A DNA stretch of 50,617 nt from NCBI GenBank assembly GCA_902798425.1, contig CADBWR010000015.1:1-50617 (forward strand), read 5' to 3'. This stretch comes from an uncultured Bacteroidales bacterium. GTDB taxonomy: Bacteria; Bacteroidota; Bacteroidia; Bacteroidales; Bacteroidaceae. Below the pieces are notes generated by a model. It was given only the letters and a program-made list of their open reading frames with translations, did not search any database and was not told the DNA's origin. A program made the position numbers and the translations under genes. This document shows, piece by piece, positions 8,516 to 17,556 of this stretch. How positions within the stretch are numbered: the stretch's first letter is position 1; every line of letters starts with the position of its first letter.

Positions 8516-9888
8516 TGTGCGGTTTCTTCTTCAGTTGGGTCCGGTGTATCAGCGGCGGGTGTATCAGCGGAGGGAGCCGGAGCGTCAGAGGACGGTGCCG
8601 GAGCATCAGCGGACGGAGCCGGAGCGTCAGCGGAGGGTGTATCAGCAGAGGGAGCCGGAGCGTCAGCGGAAGACCCGCTGACCGCTGGCTGGGCAGAGCC
8701 CTGCTCTTCCGCAGTAGCGGGGGCATCGCTGGGAGCAGGAGTGCCCTCAGCAGGGGCGGACTCAGCGGCAGCACCCTCCGCGGCAGCCCCCTCAGCAGGG
8801 GCGGCGCCTTTCTTTTTCTTGGCTTTTTCTTCTTCAGCGGCGGCCTTTTCAGCGGCCTTCTTGTCGGCGGCAGCCTTCTTTTCCGCGGCCTTTCTCTCTT
8901 CAGCAGCTTTCTTGTCGGCAGCCTTCTTAGCCTCAGCAGCCTTTTTGTCAAGGGCTTCCTGCTTCTCGGCACGCTCCTTGTTCTTCTTAGCCAGCTGATT
9001 GTAGCGGTCCCAGAATACTTTGCTGATGGACTCGTAGATAGAGTCGCTGATATGCTGGGCAGCAGCGGCGTTGCGCTCGGCAAGGACAATGCTGTCCATA
9101 CGCTCCTGATAGTCCATGTCGACGTCGTAGCGCCAGCGGTACTTCTTGGTAATGGGGTACGAGCCGAAACGGTAGACGAAGCCTACGCGGAGCTCGTTGA
9201 TGACGGGCATGATGGTGGTCTTGCCCGTGGCAGTAATGGGATAGCAGTCGTCCAAACGGTCGTGTGTGTAGGTGTCGTACTTCGCATAGGCGACACCTGC
9301 ACTGGCAGCAAATTCAAGGTCGAGTGAGTTGCCGTTGCTAAATTGGTACATAGGCTTTATCATACCCCACATAACACCACCAATAATTGCATTTCCTTGC
9401 TTTCCCTCGGATCCTAGTTTTAATGAGTAGTTGTTGAAGGCGACAAAAGCGCCACGATAGAAGGTGGTGGTGGGGTGTTTGGACTCGGCACGTCGTGGGG
9501 AAACGACGCGTTCCCAAATATGTTTCTTTGGTTCTATGAATCTACCATCAAGAACACGAATGCGGTAGTAGTTGCGCACCTCCAAGCGAGCCTCGGCAAC
9601 ATTATAGACAAGGCCGGGCTTATAGGTATGGCTGGACTGCCAGTTGTAGCGCAGATTGAGACCAACACTCCAACGGTTGTGGTTGGTCGGGAAAATATCG
9701 TATTCTATACCAATATTAGGGACAAGGAGCAGCCAATCGACAGCATTAGAACGAACCGACAGCCTCTCTGCAGTGGAAAGGGTGTCGACCTGATGTCCTG
9801 TGTCCATGACCTGAGCTCTTACCATAGTTATCGGTAATATGAGTAATACACACAGCCAAATATATCTGAAGGGGCGCGAATTCTCCAT
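8512..9888 (-). CDS. DUF3575 domain protein with Lys/Ala coiled coil and Pro/Ala/Ser tail
   Basis: First gene of the pilus operon, 458 residues from the ATG at 9888; a TTG codon precedes it. The N-terminus is a signal peptide (YIWLCVLLILPITMVRAQ). Residues about 45-250 match the DUF3575 pattern (NAVDWLLLVPNIGIEYDIF, then NRWSVGLNLRYNWQ, then repeated amphipathic strands), read as an outer-membrane-associated beta-barrel-like domain. Residues about 290-345 are a Lys/Ala/Glu coiled coil. The last ~110 residues are repeats of APAPSAD type, probably extended and disordered. DUF3575 genes commonly open Bacteroidota fimbrial operons; an assembly or anchoring role is inferred. The tail includes a copy of the AGCGGG-type palindrome, read as PAVSGSSAD. 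Confidence 0.8.
   Translation of the reverse strand: MENSRPFRYIWLCVLLILPITMVRAQVMDTGHQVDTLSTAERLSVRSNAVDWLLLVPNIGIEYDIFPTNHNRWSVGLNLRYNWQSSHTYKPGLVYNVAEARLEVRNYYRIRVLDGRFIEPKKHIWERVVSPRRAESKHPTTTFYRGAFVAFNNYSLKLGSEGKQGNAIIGGVMWGMIKPMYQFSNGNSLDLEFAASAGVAYAKYDTYTHDRLDDCYPITATGKTTIMPVINELRVGFVYRFGSYPITKKYRWRYDVDMDYQERMDSIVLAERNAAAAQHISDSIYESISKVFWDRYNQLAKKNKERAEKQEALDKKAAEAKKAADKKAAEERKAAEKKAAADKKAAEKAAAEEEKAKKKKGAAPAEGAAAEGAAAESAPAEGTPAPSDAPATAEEQGSAQPAVSGSSADAPAPSADTPSADAPAPSADAPAPSSDAPAPSADTPAADTPDPTEEETAQ
8663..8681. repeat. Family B palindrome, in-frame copy in DUF3575 gene
   Basis: TCAGCGG and CCGCTGA arms (7 bp) surround AAGAC; the right side continues with CCGCTGG, as at 17289-17305. 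Read on the coding strand it gives PAVSGSS. Confidence 0.6.
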
Positions 9889-9944
9889 CAATACGTTAGC
9901 TTTATACTTAAAGTTTTTTCATCCTTTTTAAGGAAATGCGGTGG

Positions 9945-9974
9945 CAAAGTTAACGAAAAAGAACAAATACACAA
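9945..9974 (-). promoter_or_regulatory. Promoter of the pilus operon
   Basis: On the minus strand, a TTG at 9974-9972, 19 bp, then TAACTTTG at 9952-9945, matching the Bacteroidota sigma factor consensus. Transcription would start near 9940, giving a leader of about 50 nt before the ATG at 9888. Confidence 0.7.
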
Positions 9975-10011
9975 AGATTTATAACATAAAAAATGTTAAT
10001 TGCAACACATA

Positions 10012-10036
10012 CAGCTGGCGGGAAATCCGCCAGCTG
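10012..10036. repeat. Intergenic palindrome (family B-like) or terminator after the uronate operon
   Basis: A perfect 10-bp stem, CAGCTGGCGG with CCGCCAGCTG, around a GAAAT loop. It lies 22 bp beyond the stop of the MFS gene. The nearest minus-strand T-run is about 15 nt away, so it is not a textbook intrinsic terminator; its core GGCGGGAAATCCGCC resembles the in-gene AGCGGGnnnCCCGCT palindromes. Confidence 0.6.
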
Positions 10037-10057
10037 CACGTGGATAGGTGTTGACTA

Positions 10058-11512
10058 TTAGTCAGCAATAACGGGTTTGTACTTAGGAACAAGGGCCTTC
10101 ATGATGCACCAGCCAATGAGATAGGCAACGGCACAGAAGGAGAATACCACCATGTAAGCGGCAGGTTTGCCCTGGAAGCCCATGACCTCAAAGGAAGCGC
10201 CTTGCTCAGCAGCCCAGGTAAAGAAGGCACCAGAGCCCATATTGATGGCCATAGAACCCAGACCGCCAATGGCTGTACCCAGACCAACGATGGTACCTAT
10301 GGTTGACTTGGGGAACATGTCGCCAATGGTAGAGAAGAGGTTGGCAGACCAAGCCTGATGGCCGGCACCCAGCAGACCAATCAGAATGGCAGGCCACCAG
10401 GCGCTATAGGCACCGAGGGGCTGTGCGAAGAGTCCCAATACGGGGAAGCAGGCGAAAATGAACATGGCACGCATGCGACCGAGATAGGGATTCATGCCCT
10501 GCTTCTCGACAAAGATCTTTGGCAAATAGCCACCACCAATGGAGAGGATGGTAACGATGGCATAGAGCGTGAAGATTAGGGCGATACCCATGCCGGAGTC
10601 GGAGGTGTAGCCATATTGGTCAGAGAAATAGGCAGGAGCCCAGAAGAGGAAGAACCACCATACGCCGTCGGTCATGAACTTACCAACAAGGAAGGCCCAC
10701 GTCTGACGGAAGGTGAAGCACTTAAAGAAAGGAATGGCTACCTCTTCCTTCTCTTCCTCACGGTTCTGTACAGTGGCGAGGTCGACATCCTGCTCGATGT
10801 AGTTGAGCTCAGCCTGATTGACACGTTTGTTCTGGCGAGGCTTGTCGTAAGCCCATATCCAAAGGCCCATCCATACGTAACCCAGCACACCAATAATGAT
10901 GAACGCCATCTCCCAGCCCCAGGCACGAGCCAACAGGGGGATAGTAGCGGGAGCAGCCAGAGCACCGACAGAGGCACCGCTATTAAAGATAGAGGTGGCA
11001 AAAGCACGATCCTTGGCAGGGAAGTATTCGGCAGTAGCCTTGATGGCTGCGGGGAAGTTACCTGCCTCACCGACAGCAAGAATCAGACGGCACGACAGGA
11101 AAAGCCACACAGAGATGGTGGCAATAGCCACGGCGGCATCGCTGCCAGCCTGAACGAGGCGCAGGGCCTCGATAGAGTCGTAACCCTCGATATTCATCGT
11201 CACCCAGCCACAGCCAGCATGCAGCACGGCACCGGTAGACCAGACGAAGATGGCAATGAGATAGCCCTTCTTGGTGCCCATCCAGTCGATGAACTTACCA
11301 GCCATGAGGTTGGCGATGGCATAGAACAAGGAGAACATACCCGTGATGAAACCATAGTCGGCATCGGTCCAGTGGAAGTCTGCAGCGATAAAGTCTTTCC
11401 AGGTTAGTGACAGGACCTGACGGTCCATGTAGTTGACGGTGGTTGCCAGGAAGAGCAACGCACAGATGACCCAACGGAAGTTGGACATCTTTGTGGTTTG
11501 TACAGCGCTCAT
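10058..11512 (-). CDS. MFS transporter, hexuronate (ExuT-like) family
   Basis: A 484-residue major facilitator protein with about twelve hydrophobic segments. The N-terminus MSNFRWVICALLFLATTVNYMDRQVLSL is typical of the anion:cation symporter group with ExuT, and the loop after TM2 carries the MFS signature GKFIDWMGTKKG. The middle loop (DKPRQNKRVNQAELNYIEQD) is also characteristic. Expected to import D-galacturonate/D-glucuronate across the inner membrane by cation symport. It follows kduI by 45 bp in an operon with a GatC-like permease, so the substrate is probably a pectin- or polyuronate-derived sugar acid. Exact specificity cannot be read from the sequence. Confidence 0.85.
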   Translation of the reverse strand: MSAVQTTKMSNFRWVICALLFLATTVNYMDRQVLSLTWKDFIAADFHWTDADYGFITGMFSLFYAIANLMAGKFIDWMGTKKGYLIAIFVWSTGAVLHAGCGWVTMNIEGYDSIEALRLVQAGSDAAVAIATISVWLFLSCRLILAVGEAGNFPAAIKATAEYFPAKDRAFATSIFNSGASVGALAAPATIPLLARAWGWEMAFIIIGVLGYVWMGLWIWAYDKPRQNKRVNQAELNYIEQDVDLATVQNREEEKEEVAIPFFKCFTFRQTWAFLVGKFMTDGVWWFFLFWAPAYFSDQYGYTSDSGMGIALIFTLYAIVTILSIGGGYLPKIFVEKQGMNPYLGRMRAMFIFACFPVLGLFAQPLGAYSAWWPAILIGLLGAGHQAWSANLFSTIGDMFPKSTIGTIVGLGTAIGGLGSMAINMGSGAFFTWAAEQGASFEVMGFQGKPAAYMVVFSFCAVAYLIGWCIMKALVPKYKPVIAD

Positions 11513-11557
11513 AATACTATTCGTTTTTCGGTTTTTTAAGTATTTCAGGATGCTGGA

Positions 11558-12532
11558 TTACTTGATATCGATGACAGGGATGTTGTCCTTGTCATTATAG
11601 TAGAGGTTCTCACCAGCCATACCCCAGATGAAGGTGTAGTAATAGGTGCCGGCAGCAGCATGCATAGACCATTCGGGAGACATAATGGCCTGTTCGTTGT
11701 GCAGCCATACTACCCTACTCTCCTGAGGCTCGCCCATGATGTGGGCAATGGTCTGCTCCTGAGGGAGATTGAAATAGTAGTAAGCCTCGATGCGACGACC
11801 GTGGGTGTGAGGAGGCATCGTGTTCCACGCAGCACCAGGATTGAGTTGAGTGAGGCCGAGCTGCAACTGGCAGGGACCTTCCTCCAGAACGTCGTTGACG
11901 ATGAGCTTATAGACGGTACGGTTGTTGCACTCCTCCAAAGAACCGACAGGTCCCCAGACGGCAGCCTTCAGCGAGCCCTTACGACCATCAAGGGTAATCC
12001 ACTGGGTCTTATAGTGCTGGTGGGCTGTAGCCGAGTTGAGATAGAACTTGGCAGGCTTGGCGGCATTCTTAGAACGGAAGAGGACCTCTTTGTTGACATC
12101 CTTGTCCTTGGCGATATGGCCACGACCGACGTAGAGTGCCTCCTTGGGAGAGAGGGCATACTCCTTGCCATCGACGATAACGACGCCGTCGCCCTCACCG
12201 CAGTTGACGATACCGAGTTCGCGGTTGTAGAGGAAATACTTATCCTTGATGCCTGGGTCTACGTCGAGACCGAGGTCACGGAAATTCTCGAGTTTCAGGG
12301 TTTTGTTGACAGGCATGGCACCGCCAAAGATGAAGCGGTCGTAGTGAGAATACGTCAGATTAATCTCGTCAGCCACCATAACCTTCTCCATCACGAAACG
12401 CTCGCGGAGCGTCTTGGTGTCGTAGTGCTTGACATCCTCAGGATGGCAGGCGGTCTGGAACTGTACGTGCTGCTGGCCGTAGCCATTCAGTAAATTACCC
12501 ATAAGCAGTAGTAAAAGAAATGATTTTTTCAT
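11558..12532 (-). CDS. kduI: KduI, 5-dehydro-4-deoxy-D-glucuronate isomerase, with signal peptide
   Basis: 324 residues. Catalyses isomerisation of 5-keto-4-deoxyuronate (from unsaturated oligouronides) to 3-deoxy-D-glycero-2,5-hexodiulosonate. The body matches KduI throughout: VYVGRG-type cupin core (DALYVGRG equivalent EALYVGRG), [19 protein letters not shown] with the metal-ligand His-x-His...Glu, [12 protein letters not shown] with the last His, and [10 protein letters not shown]. The start at MKK (12532) follows the permease stop by 10 bp; the frame stays open upstream, but that part lies inside the permease gene. Unlike E. coli KduI, the protein begins with [20 protein letters not shown], a credible Sec signal peptide, which would place the enzyme in the periplasm. 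Confidence 0.93.
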   Translation of the reverse strand: MKKSFLLLLLMGNLLNGYGQQHVQFQTACHPEDVKHYDTKTLRERFVMEKVMVADEINLTYSHYDRFIFGGAMPVNKTLKLENFRDLGLDVDPGIKDKYFLYNRELGIVNCGEGDGVVIVDGKEYALSPKEALYVGRGHIAKDKDVNKEVLFRSKNAAKPAKFYLNSATAHQHYKTQWITLDGRKGSLKAAVWGPVGSLEECNNRTVYKLIVNDVLEEGPCQLQLGLTQLNPGAAWNTMPPHTHGRRIEAYYYFNLPQEQTIAHIMGEPQESRVVWLHNEQAIMSPEWSMHAAAGTYYYTFIWGMAGENLYYNDKDNIPVIDIK

Positions 12533-12542
12533 ATTGATTTGT

Positions 12543-13910
12543 TTATTTGTTGTTTTTTTCTTCAGCGACGATGCGGCGACGGTTCCAAAAGAGCATGACG
12601 AGGGTGATAAGCGTGAGGACACCAGCACCAATCCACTGGAGGTAAGCCACACACTTGTAGATAACCCAGCCAAAGAGCGAGGAAGCAAAGTCGAGGGCGC
12701 CACCCTCAAAACCTGCGGGGATGTCGGCAGCTTTGTCGCCTGTCTGCTCAAAGACGGTATGAGCAGCCTGCGTGAAGGCAGCAGCCATATCGGTAACGAA
12801 GTAGAGACCGATGGCAAGAGCTACCAGTCCGATGATAAATGTCTTAACGACGTTACCCTTGGTAAAAGGCAGCACCATGGGGAACAGGTAGAACATGCCT
12901 GCGAGTGAGGCCAGCGGCAAGAACTGGTTGCCAGGGAGCACGACGGCGAGACCCAATGCTACGGGGATAAGCAGTAAGGAGACGACGAGGGTTGTAGGAT
13001 GACCGATGACAACAGCCGGCGACATACCGATATACACCTTCTTACCATTGAACTTCTTCTTGACAACCTCCTGGGTCTTCTCAGCAATAGGCTTCAGACC
13101 TTCAATGAAGAGACTTGTGATACGGGGGATGAGCTCCATAACGGCACCCATCGTAACACCGAGGAAGAGAATCTTCTTAATATCGAGTTGGGCAAGGCCG
13201 CCGATAAGAGCACCGACAATGACACCCAACACGAGAGGTTCACCCAAGACGCCAAACTTCTTCTTCAAACCGTCAGCATCAATATTCAGACGGTCGAAAC
13301 CGGGGATAGCATCAAGGGCTTTGCCTATAACCAAGGCGAAAGGTACAAAGCTCTGACAGAACGGCTGGGGAATAGAGATGCCCTGCCATTCGGGATAGTA
13401 CTCCTGGAACTTGTCGGCGGTAAGGTCGGCCATAACCAACGTGATGACATAGCACACGATGGCAGCAAAATAGCCCCATGCCAGCGACTGGTCCATGACG
13501 AAGTAAGCCACAGCACCAATGAAGGCGAAGTGCCAGTAGTTCCACAGGTCGATATTGACCGTGCGGGTACACTTGGTAACGACCAACAGGAAATTGACGC
13601 CGAGACAGATGGGGATGATGAGTGCTCCGACTGCGGTATTATAAGCCACAGCGGCGGCAGCGGGCCATCCCATGTCAAAGACCTTGAGCTGGAGGTGATA
13701 GAGTTCGCTGATAGCACTCAGTGGACCACCGAAATTGGTGGTGAGCAGGGCGGTGACAATGCCCAAGCCAACGAAACCGACACCGACATAGAGGCCGGAC
13801 TTAAGGGAGCGACCAAAGGAGAGACCAATGCAGAGACCGATAATCGTGAAAAGAATCGGCATCATAACACTGGCTCCTAAGCTAATGATATAGCTAAAAA
13901 CTTGTTCCAT
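12543..13910 (-). CDS. GatC-like PTS EIIC family permease without EIIA/EIIB partners
   Basis: A 455-residue membrane protein matching galactitol-type EIIC proteins: [21 protein letters not shown] at the N-terminus, [58 protein letters not shown] and [15 protein letters not shown]. About ten transmembrane segments. In a classical PTS this subunit moves the hexitol while EIIB phosphorylates it; no EIIA, EIIB, HPr or EI gene is visible here, and many Bacteroidota lack a full PTS. It probably acts as a secondary transporter. It opens an operon with kduI and an ExuT-like MFS gene, suggesting a uronate or polyol from pectin as substrate. The product class is clear; the function is inferred. Confidence 0.85.
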   Translation of the reverse strand: MEQVFSYIISLGASVMMPILFTIIGLCIGLSFGRSLKSGLYVGVGFVGLGIVTALLTTNFGGPLSAISELYHLQLKVFDMGWPAAAAVAYNTAVGALIIPICLGVNFLLVVTKCTRTVNIDLWNYWHFAFIGAVAYFVMDQSLAWGYFAAIVCYVITLVMADLTADKFQEYYPEWQGISIPQPFCQSFVPFALVIGKALDAIPGFDRLNIDADGLKKKFGVLGEPLVLGVIVGALIGGLAQLDIKKILFLGVTMGAVMELIPRITSLFIEGLKPIAEKTQEVVKKKFNGKKVYIGMSPAVVIGHPTTLVVSLLLIPVALGLAVVLPGNQFLPLASLAGMFYLFPMVLPFTKGNVVKTFIIGLVALAIGLYFVTDMAAAFTQAAHTVFEQTGDKAADIPAGFEGGALDFASSLFGWVIYKCVAYLQWIGAGVLTLITLVMLFWNRRRIVAEEKNNK

Positions 13911-13950
13911 GGAAGATTTGTTTTTTATTTGTTTCTAAGCGTAGTGATTG

Positions 13951-13981
13951 CAAAGGTACAAATTAGCGAGCAAAATACCAA
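13951..13981 (-). promoter_or_regulatory. Promoter of the uronate operon
   Basis: Minus-strand TTG (13981-13979), 20 bp, TACCTTTG (13958-13951), followed by CA. Predicted start near 13946, about 36 nt before the permease ATG at 13910. Confidence 0.75.
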
Positions 13982-14026
13982 ATTTATTGAGACATTTTCG
14001 AACGAGAACGCTTACGGACACGGTGG

Positions 14027-16540
14027 TTAATCTTGGAAATAGACCTTCTTGACACGATTGCTGACTCCCGTGAGGACCTCGTAAGGAATGGTGTCGAGGA
14101 TATCAGAAAGGACGGTGGCTGGCAGGTGCTCGCCGAAGATTTCTACTTGGTCGCCCTCGTTGCAGTCGATGCCGGTGACGTCAATCATGGCGACATCCAT
14201 GCAGATATTGCCAACATAGGGAGCCTTCTGACCATTAACCAAGCAGTAGCCGGCACCACGGCCGAGATGGCGGTTCAAACCATCGGCATAGCCAATAGGA
14301 ATGGCGGCAATCACACTGTCACGTGTCAGTATGCCACGGCGCGAATAGCCCACCGTTTCGTCCTTGGGGACATGGCGCAACTGAAGGATGGTGGTCTTTA
14401 GCGTAGAAACAGGGCGCAAAGGAGCACCTGCGGCACGTGGATCGTAGCCATAGAGGCCAAGGCCCAGGCGACACATATCCATCTGGCGCTCGGGGAAGTG
14501 TTCGATGGCAGCACTGTTATCCATGTGGCGGATAATCTTATGAGAGAAGGCTGCCTGCAGACGGCGGCTGGCCTTATCGAAGCGCTCGAACTGCATGGTG
14601 GAGAAATTGTCGAAGTCATCACTGTCAGAGCCGACAAAATGGCTGAAAACAGAGCGCGGAATGATGGCATTCTGATTCTTCAGACGACAGATTACCTCGT
14701 CGATATCTTTTTCAGGATCGAAGCCGAGGCGGTGCATACCGGTGTCGAGTTTGATATGTACGGGCCACCCCGTAATACCTTGCTGTTCGGCAGCATGGAT
14801 AAGGGCATCCATCAGACGGAAAGAGTAGACCTCTGGTTCGAGATCGTAGTCGAACATGGTCTTGAAGGCCGTCATCTCAGGGTTCATAATCATAATATTC
14901 TGCGTGATGCCATTCCTGCGCAGGGTAGCACCCTCGTCAGCCACGGCGACAGCGAGGTAGTCGACACGATGGTCTTGTAAGGTCTTTGCAACCTCCACAG
15001 CACCAGCACCATAGGCGTCGGCCTTGACCATGCAAACCAGTTTGGTCTCCGGTTTGAGGAAGGAACGGTAGTAGTTGAGGTTGTCGACGACAGCATTGAG
15101 GTTGACCTCCAGAATGGTCTCGTGAACCTTCTGTTCCAGTTGCTCCGTGATACGGTCGAAACCGAAAGGACGGGCGCCTTTGATGAGGATTACCTCGTCA
15201 TGGAGCGAGCGGAAGGCTTCGCTGGCGAGGAAGGCCTCGGTGGTGGGGAAAAACATTGAACGCTGAATGCTGAACGCTGACCGCTGAACACTAATGCGGG
15301 GGCCAATAGCGATGAGCTTTGTGACGCTGCGCTTGAGACAGAGAGCATTGACCTCCGCATAGAGGTCGGCATCGTCACGGCCGGTCTGGTAAATATCGCT
15401 GAGGATAAGGGTACGATTATCGGTGGGGAGTCCACTTACTGCATGAGTGCGGCGTGCCATGAAGTCGAGGGCGATATCAAGGGAGTTGATGTCGCTGTTG
15501 TAGGAGTCGTTGATCAGCAGGCAGCCATGCTGGCCCTCCTTAACCTCCAAGCGCATGGCGACAGGATCCAAGTGTGCCATACGCTCTGCCAGTTCATCGG
15601 GGGTGAGTCCCAGATGGAGCGCTATGGCTGCACAGGCAAAGGAGCACTGCAGAGAGGCCTCATCGAAGAAAGGCAGCGGATAGCTCGCGCGCGTTCCTTT
15701 ATATATATAGGAAACAGAGGTGAGTGATGAGGGTTGAGAGGTGATAGATACCTTTTCGATGAAGAGCGGTGCTGACTGGTTTTCGCGGCTCCAACCAATC
15801 TTCTCGCCTTTGAAGCCGAAGCGGCGGATGCAGCGACTGATAGTGTCGTCGTCGCTATTGTAGGCGAGAACTTTGGTATTGCGGAAGAGCTGGAGTTTCT
15901 CCATACACTTCTCTTCCATGGAACGGAAATTCTCCTGATGGGCAGTGCCAAGGGAGGTTAACACGCCGATTGTTGGCTGGATGATGTCCGCCAACGACTC
16001 CATTTCATTAGGCTGACTTATGCCGGCTTCGAAGAGAGCGACCTGGGTCTGTTCGTTGAGCAGCCAGACAGACAAGGGGACACCAATCTGAGAATTGAAA
16101 CTCTTGGGGGAGCGCGTCACTGTCATAGAAGGTGACAGCAACTGATAGAGCCACTCCTTAACCATCGTCTTGCCATTGGAGCCTGTGATGCCAACAATGG
16201 GGATGTCAAACTCGTCACGATGGCGCTCAGCGAGGCGCTGAAGAGCAGCGAGGGGTGATGGGACGACGAGGAAATTGGCATCGGGATATAGACCCGCCGC
16301 TGACGCAGTGGTGGAAGAAGAGGGCGGAGTGGATACCACGAAATTGCGGACACCACGGCGGTAGAGATCGTCGATATAGCGGTGACCGTCGTTGCGGGCT
16401 GTTTTCAGTGCGAAAAACAGGGTTTCTTCAGGGAAACAAAGTGAGCGGCTGTCGGTAAGCAGCCAGCCAATCTGCGCATCGGCGGTGCCGATGCGGCGTG
16501 CTCCAAGGAGCGTAGTGATTTTTTCTATTGTGTATGTCAT
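14027..16540 (-). CDS. murF-alr: Bifunctional MurF / alanine racemase fusion
   Basis: 837 residues, two cell-wall enzymes in one chain, a fusion known in Bacteroidota. Residues 1 to about 460 are MurF (adds D-Ala-D-Ala to UDP-MurNAc-tripeptide), with P-loop GITGSNGKTMVKEW (Lys124) and the ligase NDSYNSD motif. Residues about 475-837 are PLP-dependent alanine racemase: MVKADAYGAGAVEV with the PLP lysine at 506, RLGLGLYGYDPR, and the GYSRRG...PIGYADG...NICMDVAMIDV block with the catalytic tyrosine. The fusion couples supply of D-Ala with its use. It lies 5 bp after the GSCFA gene and ends the CHASE2-caspase cluster. Residues 417-428 and 265-274 are encoded by tandem heptamer DNA, giving odd SIQRSAF- and SQPSSLTS-like stretches. 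Confidence 0.95.
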   Translation of the reverse strand: MTYTIEKITTLLGARRIGTADAQIGWLLTDSRSLCFPEETLFFALKTARNDGHRYIDDLYRRGVRNFVVSTPPSSSTTASAAGLYPDANFLVVPSPLAALQRLAERHRDEFDIPIVGITGSNGKTMVKEWLYQLLSPSMTVTRSPKSFNSQIGVPLSVWLLNEQTQVALFEAGISQPNEMESLADIIQPTIGVLTSLGTAHQENFRSMEEKCMEKLQLFRNTKVLAYNSDDDTISRCIRRFGFKGEKIGWSRENQSAPLFIEKVSITSQPSSLTSVSYIYKGTRASYPLPFFDEASLQCSFACAAIALHLGLTPDELAERMAHLDPVAMRLEVKEGQHGCLLINDSYNSDINSLDIALDFMARRTHAVSGLPTDNRTLILSDIYQTGRDDADLYAEVNALCLKRSVTKLIAIGPRISVQRSAFSIQRSMFFPTTEAFLASEAFRSLHDEVILIKGARPFGFDRITEQLEQKVHETILEVNLNAVVDNLNYYRSFLKPETKLVCMVKADAYGAGAVEVAKTLQDHRVDYLAVAVADEGATLRRNGITQNIMIMNPEMTAFKTMFDYDLEPEVYSFRLMDALIHAAEQQGITGWPVHIKLDTGMHRLGFDPEKDIDEVICRLKNQNAIIPRSVFSHFVGSDSDDFDNFSTMQFERFDKASRRLQAAFSHKIIRHMDNSAAIEHFPERQMDMCRLGLGLYGYDPRAAGAPLRPVSTLKTTILQLRHVPKDETVGYSRRGILTRDSVIAAIPIGYADGLNRHLGRGAGYCLVNGQKAPYVGNICMDVAMIDVTGIDCNEGDQVEIFGEHLPATVLSDILDTIPYEVLTGVSNRVKKVYFQD
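15257..15291. repeat. Five tandem heptamers inside murF-alr
   Basis: TGAACGC, TGAATGC, TGAACGC, TGACCGC, TGAACAC in direct succession on the plus strand. They lie in the linker-like end of the MurF part, coding on the minus strand for SVQRSAFSIQRSMF-type sequence. Confidence 0.85.
15721..15748. repeat. Four tandem heptamers inside murF-alr
   Basis: TGAGTGA, TGAGGGT, TGAGAGG, TGATAGA on the plus strand, coding on the minus strand for ITSQPSSLTS. Same TGARNGN pattern as at 27780 and 42304. Confidence 0.75.
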
Positions 16541-16545
16541 AGTTG

Positions 16546-17556
16546 TTATAATTGGGAGTCAGCGGGAAACCCGCTGACAGCAAGTGCTTTAGAAGAAGAA
16601 ACGGGTGACAAAGACCCACTGACAGCAAGTGCAGGAGAAGCAGCGGGGTATTTCTTGCGGAAGGCGGCAAGGCGCTGCTGCGTCTGTACCAGAAAAGTGT
16701 GGTAGTCGTCGGAATCCGGTTGAAAGGGGCGATGGGTCAGCGCCCGCTTGAGGGGAAGCCATTCGGCAAGGTAATTCTTGGCGGCTGGTGAGAAGTAACT
16801 ATCAACCAGCCGTTCCCAGATAAAGTCTACAGCCTGAGCGGATGGGTGCAGCATGTCTGAGGCATAGAAGCGATAGTCGCGGAGCTCATCCATCATGAGT
16901 TCATAGGCGGGGAAATAAGAAATGGTGGAATAGCCAGGAACGCCAGCGGGCAACCCGCTAGCCGCAGGAGCGACAGAAGCAGCGGGAGAAGTGGCAGCAA
17001 TGAGTTTGTTAATGGCGAGGAGGAGGGTGGCTTTAGACAGTTGACTCTCGTGATAGCCGTACTTACGGTAACGGATGGGGCTAACGGTAAAGACCACGTG
17101 AATATTTGGATTAAGCTCCTGGAGAAGAGTTACCGACTGATGAAGATAGTCGGCACACTGGTCAACAGAGAGCATCTCTTCTTGGAAAAGGGCAGCAGGC
17201 CGCTTCTGGCAGTTGTCTACAATTTCGCCAGTTGATTTGAGACGATAGACGTGGTTGGTGCCAAGGGTCAGGAAAGCGACGCGGGGAGCAGCGGGGAACC
17301 CGCTGACCGCTGGAGAAGCGGGGGCGCCGGCGGAAACAGAAGCGGCGGGGACGCCGGCAGCAATGCGCTGAAGGGTATGGAGGATGCTGGCAGGGTTGTA
17401 CATTACGCCGTAGGGATTGACGGTGGCGGGGAATGCCTCGTCGCGGAAACGTTGGCCAATAGCATCGGCAAAACAAGAGCCCACAAAGAGGATTTCTTCG
17501 CAAGGCTCTATCAGGAAAGGCGGTGTATCAATGGTGACCTGTGTACGGAATTCCAT
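16546..17556 (-). CDS. GSCFA domain protein
   Basis: 336 residues from ATG 17556, whose A is shared with the TGA stop of the upstream gene; an in-frame GTG precedes it. The eponymous motif is visible as ILFVGSCFADAIGQRF near residue 25, followed by NPYGVMYNPASI, LGTNHVYR, and FTVSPIRYR, all typical of the GSCFA family, which resembles SGNH/GDSL hydrolases; substrate unknown. The sequence YFPAYELMMDELRDYRFYASDMLHPS carries the Asp...His part of a likely catalytic set. No signal peptide. The C-terminal ~20 residues and two internal loops are built from AGCGGG palindrome repeats (ALAVSGFPA, AASGLPAG), so the tail is probably not part of the fold. It sits between a FecR/DUF4384-like gene and murF-alr. 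Confidence 0.85.
   Translation of the reverse strand: MEFRTQVTIDTPPFLIEPCEEILFVGSCFADAIGQRFRDEAFPATVNPYGVMYNPASILHTLQRIAAGVPAASVSAGAPASPAVSGFPAAPRVAFLTLGTNHVYRLKSTGEIVDNCQKRPAALFQEEMLSVDQCADYLHQSVTLLQELNPNIHVVFTVSPIRYRKYGYHESQLSKATLLLAINKLIAATSPAASVAPAASGLPAGVPGYSTISYFPAYELMMDELRDYRFYASDMLHPSAQAVDFIWERLVDSYFSPAAKNYLAEWLPLKRALTHRPFQPDSDDYHTFLVQTQQRLAAFRKKYPAASPALAVSGSLSPVSSSKALAVSGFPADSQL
16559..16577. repeat. Family B palindrome at the 3' end of the GSCFA gene
   Basis: TCAGCGGG/CCCGCTGA arms (8 bp) around AAA. A second, degraded copy lies at 16601-16623 with the same downstream flank (GACAGCAAGTGC). Both code for ALAVSG. Confidence 0.75.
16942..16962. repeat. Family B palindrome inside the GSCFA gene
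   Basis: GCCAGCGGG and CCCGCTAGC around CAA, one mismatch in the outer arm. It reads AASGLPAG on the coding strand. Confidence 0.8.
17289..17305. repeat. Family B palindrome inside the GSCFA gene
   Basis: CAGCGGG/CCCGCTG arms around GAA, followed by ACCGCTGG as in the copy at 8663. It reads SPAVSGFPAAP on the coding strand. Confidence 0.75.

Noticed and set aside
7739-8998. Long plus-strand open frame (about 419 codons) opposite the anchor and DUF3575 genes
   Set aside because: It is a mirror of the acidic and Ala/Pro tandem repeats, has no promoter or recognisable domain, and crosses two well-supported minus genes.
10616-11407. Plus-strand 263-codon frame opposite the MFS gene
   Set aside because: Antisense shadow of a clear transporter with conserved family motifs.
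12533-12817. N-terminal extension of KduI
   Set aside because: The open frame continues only because of base composition; it lies inside the permease gene in another frame, and MKK at 12532 gives a clean signal peptide and family alignment.
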